Assembly (NCBI GenBank): GCA_025765595.1
Contig: JAIVFH010000003.1
Coordinates: 62,001-126,000, forward strand
DNA from: Obelidium mucronatum
Lineage: Eukaryota > Chytridiomycota > Chytridiomycetes > Chytridiales > Chytriomycetaceae
Direction of reading: 5' to 3'
Length of the DNA: 64,000 nt
Both the position numbers and the translations under genes were made by a program. The notes under the pieces were generated by a model that saw nothing but the letters and a program-made list of their open reading frames with translations, ran no database searches and was not told the DNA's origin. This document shows positions 58,574-64,000 of this stretch, piece after piece (the stretch's first letter is position 1; every line of letters begins with the position of its first letter).

Positions 58574-60374
58574 TTACGGTTGAATCGGTCCCTTGACAAA
58601 GTAGAACATGTCCAGGGGATGATGCGCATTGGCCTTGCCTGTTGTTGCCGTTGCCGATTTACTTCTCGTGCTTGCTTCAATCGTCTTCTTGTCCGTTTCC
58701 TGTTTCAAGTTGGGACATTAGCACCCATCCCATGCAATCCAAAATATCTTACCCCATTCATTTTTCTTGATCCTGTAAACTGCGTCACTTTCACGTCTCC
58801 AATCTTTTCAATGAGTCCCATGTCTGTTCCAATCTGAATCTTTGGAGACGACTCCATGATTCGTCCTAGCCGAGGAATAACTGCTTTAATCCACGGAATC
58901 GATGCTGCAATAACAACGTTTTGACAAGTTTAATCCATGGACAAGTATTTCATAGTTTTTTTTTTGTTTCTTACTGTCTCGGGTTTCTTGGACTTCCACC
59001 TAAAAGTAATGGTCTCAGCTTTCAAGCTTGGTTGAAACCTCAAAGTTACCCACCGCATAAGTACCAGGCCCAATTCCACTAAACTCTTCGAGTTCTGCTT
59101 CGTCCACAAGAAAACGTGGAACAGTGCTTTTGAATGCCGTGCATTCAGGAAGAGCAGGCGCAATAATACGAGGATGCGGATCATAACATCCAGGCCCAAG
59201 TTTGTTCTAAGAAAACTGTATAAGCCACGTTTCATTCCATTTTCGGCAAAATGCATACCCTTCCATAGTTTGTGAAGCGATTCTTATCACTTCTCTCCCA
59301 TTCATCTTTCATTGGCCTTCCTTTTCTTGTTCGCATTTCTTTTTCTTCCTTCACGCTTGGCCATAGAATCGGCCATGGATTATAAGTTCCCAGCATTGCC
59401 TTTACATCCGCATTTCGGTCCCGGCACAAAGCCCGAGCTCTCGCCAACACCTCTTGGTTCGGCCCCGTAGGCACTTTAGCATTCACAATTGTTGTACTGA
59501 TTGCAGTAGTCTGGTTCGCAAGGTGCGAGTTACTTGCCAAATTGACTGATGAATTGCGTTTGGATCCTCCAAGCCGTTGCCCCATCAGACCTCCTCCGTT
59601 AATTGAATCCGTTCTCAGCCCTCCACTGCCGAGTCCTGAAACTTGTCGAGAAATCGACGAAAGCATAAGATTCGACCCATTTTTCTTCATTTCGGGAACA
59701 CCGCCGACCCCCAAACCCGAATTCTGATGGTGCGGTTGGTGTGACGGCTGATGCAGGACTGGCGGTGTCTCCCCTTTCGGCGGCAGATCAGCGAACGAAA
59801 CTGATGCTTGCCGTTTCTGCTTCATGCCTCCTCCTCCTCCCAAATCCATCAGCGAGGCATTCGAAGTAGCCGCAATGTTCATTGCACTGCTTGTAACATC
59901 TCCCAATACCAGTGCACTCTTCCTGCGACTTAGAGGCGTCGCTGAACCCGCCACAAAACTTCCTCCAGCAACGCCCAGCGACATTCGACGCGACGAAAGT
60001 CCACCTCCTGCAGCACCAGGAGTAGATCGAGCGCTATTCCCAATACTATTCCCAAACCCAGCACCCGCACCACCACTACCAGCCGTCCCACCACCGCCGC
60101 CACCACCTTCCCCGACCGCCGCCGCTCCCAGTCCGCCACCCGCAGAATCAGGCTTCACAAAATACTCACTCCCATTACTTCCCCCATTCATGAGTCGACT
60201 CAACGGCGCATCCGGGTCCTTCAAATCCAGTAAAATAGTCTTACGTCTCAGGCCAGACGCTTTCGCGAGCTCGTATTGTCGTTCGAGCTCGTTTGCTTCC
60301 GCAATTAGGAGTGCTTGGGGCGTTGTTGCTCGCATGGTGCTTTCATCTTGTGTTTCCTAGAAAAGGGGTTCCAC

Positions 60375-60416
<42 letters not shown>

Positions 60417-60810
60417 TCATTTAAATAAAGAAATAAAAATCGCCAGAAGAAAGTTGGATGTAGAGTGTGAGTATGTGTGTGGTAAGGGAGATGGGGAACC
60501 TCACATCCATTCCATTCATATGATCCTCATCGCCAAGTCCTTTTTTTATGTCATCATCTGGGGGTGTTATTACAGGGATCCCAGGCGCTTGTGGGATTTG
60601 CTGCGGCTGTTGCTGTTGGTGTTGTTGTTGTTGTTGCCCCGCTGTTGGCGTTGTTGCTTCAGAGTGGTAATTCACTCTGGAAGCTTGCTTTCTGAGGCCG
60701 CCGCCTAACCCGCCCCCGCCGCCTACACTGAGACCCGATGCGGCACTGCCAGGAACTCCTAAGCTTCCACCACCACCTGCCGTGAATTCTGGGGTTGCTG
60801 GATGTGACAT
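58574..60810 (-). CDS. STPG/SHIPPO-type PG-rich axonemal protein
   Basis: Starts MSHPATPEFTAGGGG at 60810. The first half is Gly/Ser/Gln-rich and disordered. ILLDLKDPDAPLSRLMNGG and SRRKSALVLG could be short interaction motifs. The second half has LGTYNPWPILWPSVKEE, KGRPMKDEWERSDKNRFTNY, then GPGCYDPHPRI (about 59190) and GIGPGTYA (about 59065), two PGPGxY-like SHIPPO motifs typical of sperm-tail PG-rich proteins (ODF3/STPG families) that bind axonemal microtubules. The end is HHPLDMFYFVKGPIQP. Introns are near 60350-60480 (with an A/T homopolymer), 59255-59210, 59060-59000, 58965-58915 and 58755-58705. The stop is 31 bp upstream of the NUP153-like start. Axonemal role is inference from the motifs. 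Confidence 0.6.
60376..60414 (-). repeat. 39-nt homopolymer in an intron of the STPG-like gene
   Basis: A on the plus strand, T on the sense strand. The intron lies between exons ending near 60490 and starting near 60359. Confidence 0.8.
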
Positions 60811-61356
60811 TCAATAGAGAATTAGGGACAATGCTTGTGACAACAATGGAAGCAATAAACCAACTGGCCGGCGAATTTTCTCTCTCCTCAAACTGAAAAA
60901 ATAAGGTATCCCCTGTGACCAACTATAAAATAGTGTAACTATTTGTAGTGACATTTCCGTTGCATTTGTGTCTCCTTCAGTGGTGGATTCTTAAGATTGA
61001 TAAGAATTAAAGTAATACATCTGATTTCTTGGCTTCTTAAGTCTTAAAAATTACATGTAAATTGCCTTGTGTGTTTTTTTTTTTCGGAGTAGTTTTATTA
61101 TTATTTTGAGTCAGATTTCCAAAGATTTCCACTGCTGGCAACACTGGCAGCCCGCGCGTCCCAGGTTTCTTTTTTAATTCTCTCCGACTCTTTTCGGCTT
61201 CAACCCCCCCGCATATAACTGATTAGCTTTTTCTTCTTCTCTGTTCTTCATTGGGGTGGTGGTTTCTTTTTGCTTGATATCCAGATCTGAAATCAAACAC
61301 TTTCCAAGAATCCGAGTCTTCCCAACTGCGAAGCGGCGGCGGGCAATTAATTTAAA
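60811..61356. promoter_or_regulatory. Divergent promoter region
   Basis: 546 bp between the STPG-like ATG (minus) and the LKB1-like ATG (plus), one of the few roomy divergent intervals here. It has T-rich runs at 61076-61085 and pyrimidine-rich stretches just upstream of 61357 (ctttttcttcttctctgttc). No defined factor site could be assigned. Confidence 0.4.
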
Positions 61357-64000
61357 ATGTCTGATAACGGAGTCACCTCAGAAACGAGCCTGGGAACAGG
61401 CGGAGTAGTTCCAGGAAGCAATTCAGTCGGCGCTACAAATAATCCTGAGGGGGAATCCCCGCCTCCATCAACGTCAAGCCAAAGCAAAACCGCCGCCGCC
61501 GCCGCCAACGCCGCCAACATCCAACAAGAAGTAACCGGAATCGGAACAACCATGATCGAGAAGGATGGGCAAATACCGGGATCATCAACGCGTCCACTAC
61601 AACCAACAACAGCCTCAACAACAACAACACAACCACCTCCATCAAACCTCACCAAAGCCACATCAACACGAATAAGCGCAACACTAGCAGGATCAGCCGC
61701 TAGCCACTCAGACACAGACCCAAGCCCGAAAGGCTCGATCCTGCTCGACAAGACTGGCGAGCAACGAAGATCAAAAAGCGCAATGAAAACAGTGTCTGTG
61801 AAAGGGAGTGGAAATGCTCTTGGTAGTAGTGTACCCGGCGGCGGCGGTAGCAGCAGCGTTGTTGTGGAAGAAGAGAAAACAACCCCTCCACAAATGAGAA
61901 CGCCGCCAAATGGGAAAAAGGTTGTAGCGCGGTCTGTTTCTGTTAAAAGCGATATGGAAGCGATTGCCGAAGCCGGCGTGGCGGTACTGCAAAAGGCTGG
62001 GCGTCCGCCAGCGGCGGGGAACAGCGGGACTCTAACATCAAGCCGGAAGAGTATGCCCATGATGGCGAAAGTAAACTTTGGAGACGATGAAAACGAAGGA
62101 GATGAGCTTCCACTGAATGATCACGTGATACCGCCGTTACTGCCGGCTGGTGCAGCTGCGGTAGCTGCGGCGGCCGCTGGTAGAAGCATGAGTGTCAAAA
62201 ACCCGCCCCGCTCGAAACTCAACCGGGCACACGATGACACGGACGACGACGACGACGATGAGAGTGACGATGACGATGGTGGGAAGAAACCGCGATACCT
62301 TTCAACAGTTTCGTTAGCCAAAAAGAAGGTTTCTCAGCAAGGTAAAACGGCGCGGGTGCAAGCAACGCTGAGGAAATCAATGGGCGACGGGTTACACGAT
62401 GCTTCTTCAGTTCCATATCATCAATCAGCACCCATCATGAAAAACAGTCGAATTTCAATAAAAAGCGTCGGCGCGGCTCCATCAGCACTTCGTAACTCTG
62501 GAACTGGACGGAATTCTCAATCCAGCCCCCGCGAAAGCACTGAAAAACCAATCATTTACATGTATCCCCGAAAGTCTGTCATGTCTTCGCAATCAAACAA
62601 TATACTGCCCCGATCCGCGTCGTCACAGCATGGGGCTGGATTCAGTAGATTCAGCTCGACAATGGCCACTGCTGGCGAAGTGGAAGAAATGCCAGACCTG
62701 GAAACGCGAAAATCCAAAATCCAAGCCCTGTCTCAGTCCAAAGCTTCCTTTAACGCTACTGCTGCTCCTTCTGCTGCTGCGCCATCTGCACCACTTACCA
62801 CTGCTTCTCCACCAAAATCTTGTACGGATATCACTGCAATCCAGCATCTATCACCGCCGCCACCACATCAGAATATACCTCCACATTACGAAGACGAAGA
62901 AACGCCAATCGAAGAAGAAGAAAACTTCACGCAACGAATCCCTCTCAAAGACGATAACCAAGAATACTATGATTACGTTATGCTGAGCCAGCGGCACGCG
63001 AGCTCAAACTTCATCACCAAAATCGGATCAGGAGAAATCGACTATGGAACGCCAGAAACAGTGGTTAAAATCATTGGCCCGTACGTTATGGGAGAGCAGA
63101 TCGGGAAAGGCGCCTATGGGAAAGTCAAGGAAGGATTGTGTTCTGAAACTTTACAACGAGTTGCCATCAAAATCATCAACAAAAAGAGACTGAGAAAGAT
63201 TCCGAATGGTGTGGAAAACGCGTTGAGGTATACCCAAATGGATCTATCAAATTGTCCTAACGAAAAAAAACGTAGCGAAATTAAACTCCTTCGACGAATG
63301 AAACACCGCAATATCATAATGCTTATAGATGTATACTGCAAAGTCGAAGATGACGAAGGGAACGTTGGAATCTTCAACTGGTTTTCAACAATTGAAGACG
63401 AACCAATCACTTGGACGTATGATGATGGCTCTGTTGCGGAAAAAAAAGTTGTAGTAATGAAATGGTATCTTGTGTTTGAGTATTGTCCTTGTTCGCTGCA
63501 AACTTTGTTGGAACAATCGGAAATGAAAAAGCTGACGGCTTTCAATGCACACAAGTTAACCACCCTTTTCTTCAATCGACAAAACATGTATATTAACGCA
63601 TTCATCTTTTAAACCTTCCAGATTCTTTGTACAGTTGATAGACGGATTAGAGTACCTTCATTCTCAGAGCATTATTCGTAAGATTGCATTTGAGAGGGAG
63701 AGAGATAAAAATTAGCACAAAGAGCTCATTTAATAATACAGATCGAGATATCAAAGCGGGTAATTTATTAATAACTCCCGATGGAGTTGTCAAAATCTCG
63801 GACTTTGGTGTAACAGAGGTATGAAACACTCATTCACAAAACGCGATTGAACAACTGAATATATTTTGTTTTGTTTCCACCCCACAAAAGCAATTTTCAA
63901 TGTATCAATCCAAGGAAATGATTAGTGAATTATTTGCTGGCACTCATCAGTTTATGGCTCCTGAAATTTGTGAAGGACAAGGGGCGTTTGAAGCAACGAA
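61357..64000 (+). CDS. STK11: LKB1/STK11-like serine/threonine kinase (3' end outside window)
   Basis: Starts MSDNGVTSETSLGTGG at 61357. About 570 residues of disordered, Ser/Pro/Asp-rich sequence precede the kinase domain: GPYVMGEQIGKGAYGKVKEG (Gly loop), VAIKIINKKRLRKIPNG (VAIK lysine, then an LKB1-like RRIPNG element), EIKLLRRMKHRNII and LVFEYCPCSLQTLL. Then come QLIDGLEYLHSQSIIHRDIK (HRD spanning the intron at 63679-63741), KISDFGVTE (DFG) and GTHQFMAPEI near the window end. The IPNG element and the LIDGLEYLHSQ and EYCxC wording point to LKB1, the kinase that activates AMPK-type kinases together with STRAD and MO25. Two insertions are visible, after IPNG and between beta 4 and beta 5 (FNWFSTIEDEPITWTYDDGS). 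Introns about 63555-63621, 63679-63741 and 63820-63890. The domain is cut at 64000. Confidence 0.78.

Noticed and set aside
58048..58837. Plus-strand Arg/Leu-rich ORFs over the NUP153-like 5' end
   Set aside because: Antisense shadows of CAG/GCG-rich coding sequence with no recognisable domain.

Overview
The window is nuclear DNA of a compact, intron-rich eukaryotic genome. It most likely comes from a zoosporic (flagellated) early-diverging fungus of chytrid type. The fungal signs are a multi-pass GT2-like glycosyltransferase, a small CFEM-like secreted protein, a GPI-type serine/alanine repeat wall protein and very short introns (mostly about 45-100 bp, GT-AG). The flagellate signs are axonemal or ciliary gene types that dikaryotic fungi lack: an ADCY10-like STAND/TPR protein, FANK1, a WDR97/WDR87-like WD40 protein, an IQCE-like coiled coil and an STPG/SHIPPO-type PG-rich protein. 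No bacterial operons, CRISPR arrays, tRNAs, rRNAs or intact transposons were seen. The organism is inferred from gene content only.

Layout. 1-3600 (+): 3' part of an ADCY10-like ATPase/TPR gene. 3789-6485 (-): GT2-like membrane glycosyltransferase. 6782-7330 (-): CFEM-like secreted protein. 7393-8196 (-): protein with a Cys/His-rich tail. 8197-9704: gene-poor. 9705-14215 (+): DHX34 RNA helicase. 14338-15633 (+): FANK1. 15645-16032 (-): small GC-rich two-exon gene. 16188-16736 (-): unknown protein. 16.8-17.9 kb: unresolved. 18281-21312 (-): SIN1/AVO1 (TORC2). 21352-29392 (+): WDR97-like protein. 29442-34200 (+): ABCC/MRP transporter. 34510-37648 (-): repeat-rich GPI-type protein. 37.65-38.6 kb: intergenic mosaic of decayed gene fragments. 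38602-40606 (+): cystathionine beta-synthase. 40662-48014 (+): IQCE-like coiled coil with a serine-rich tail. 48060-52306 (-): telomerase reverse transcriptase. 52349-54631 (-): LTV1. 54775-58542 (-): NUP153-like zinc-finger nucleoporin. 58574-60810 (-): STPG-like protein. 61357-64000 (+): LKB1/STK11-like kinase, cut by the window end.

The genes do not form one pathway. They group loosely into flagellum-associated proteins, RNA and ribosome biology (DHX34, LTV1), growth signalling (SIN1, LKB1), nuclear pore and telomere maintenance (NUP153, TERT), and cell surface or metabolism. Packing is extreme. Coding sequences of neighbours are separated by 11 bp (FANK1/small gene, convergent), 39 bp (SIN1/WDR97-like, divergent), 49 bp (WDR97-like/ABCC), 42 bp (LTV1/TERT) and 31 bp (STPG/NUP153).

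Features not explained by the genes themselves: (1) sharply GC-rich blocks over the 5' ends of DHX34, SIN1, ABCC, TERT and NUP153; (2) a 533-bp ABCC intron packed with copies of a GC-rich hairpin; (3) displaced, decayed copies of fragments of three genes of this window; (4) three intronic homopolymer runs, each about 40 nt; (5) a 17-bp perfect inverted repeat around the CFEM-like gene; (6) a possible one-base frame break near the end of the WDR97-like gene. Exon junctions were deduced by eye from GT-AG signals, reading frame and family conservation. Coordinates may be off by a base or two.
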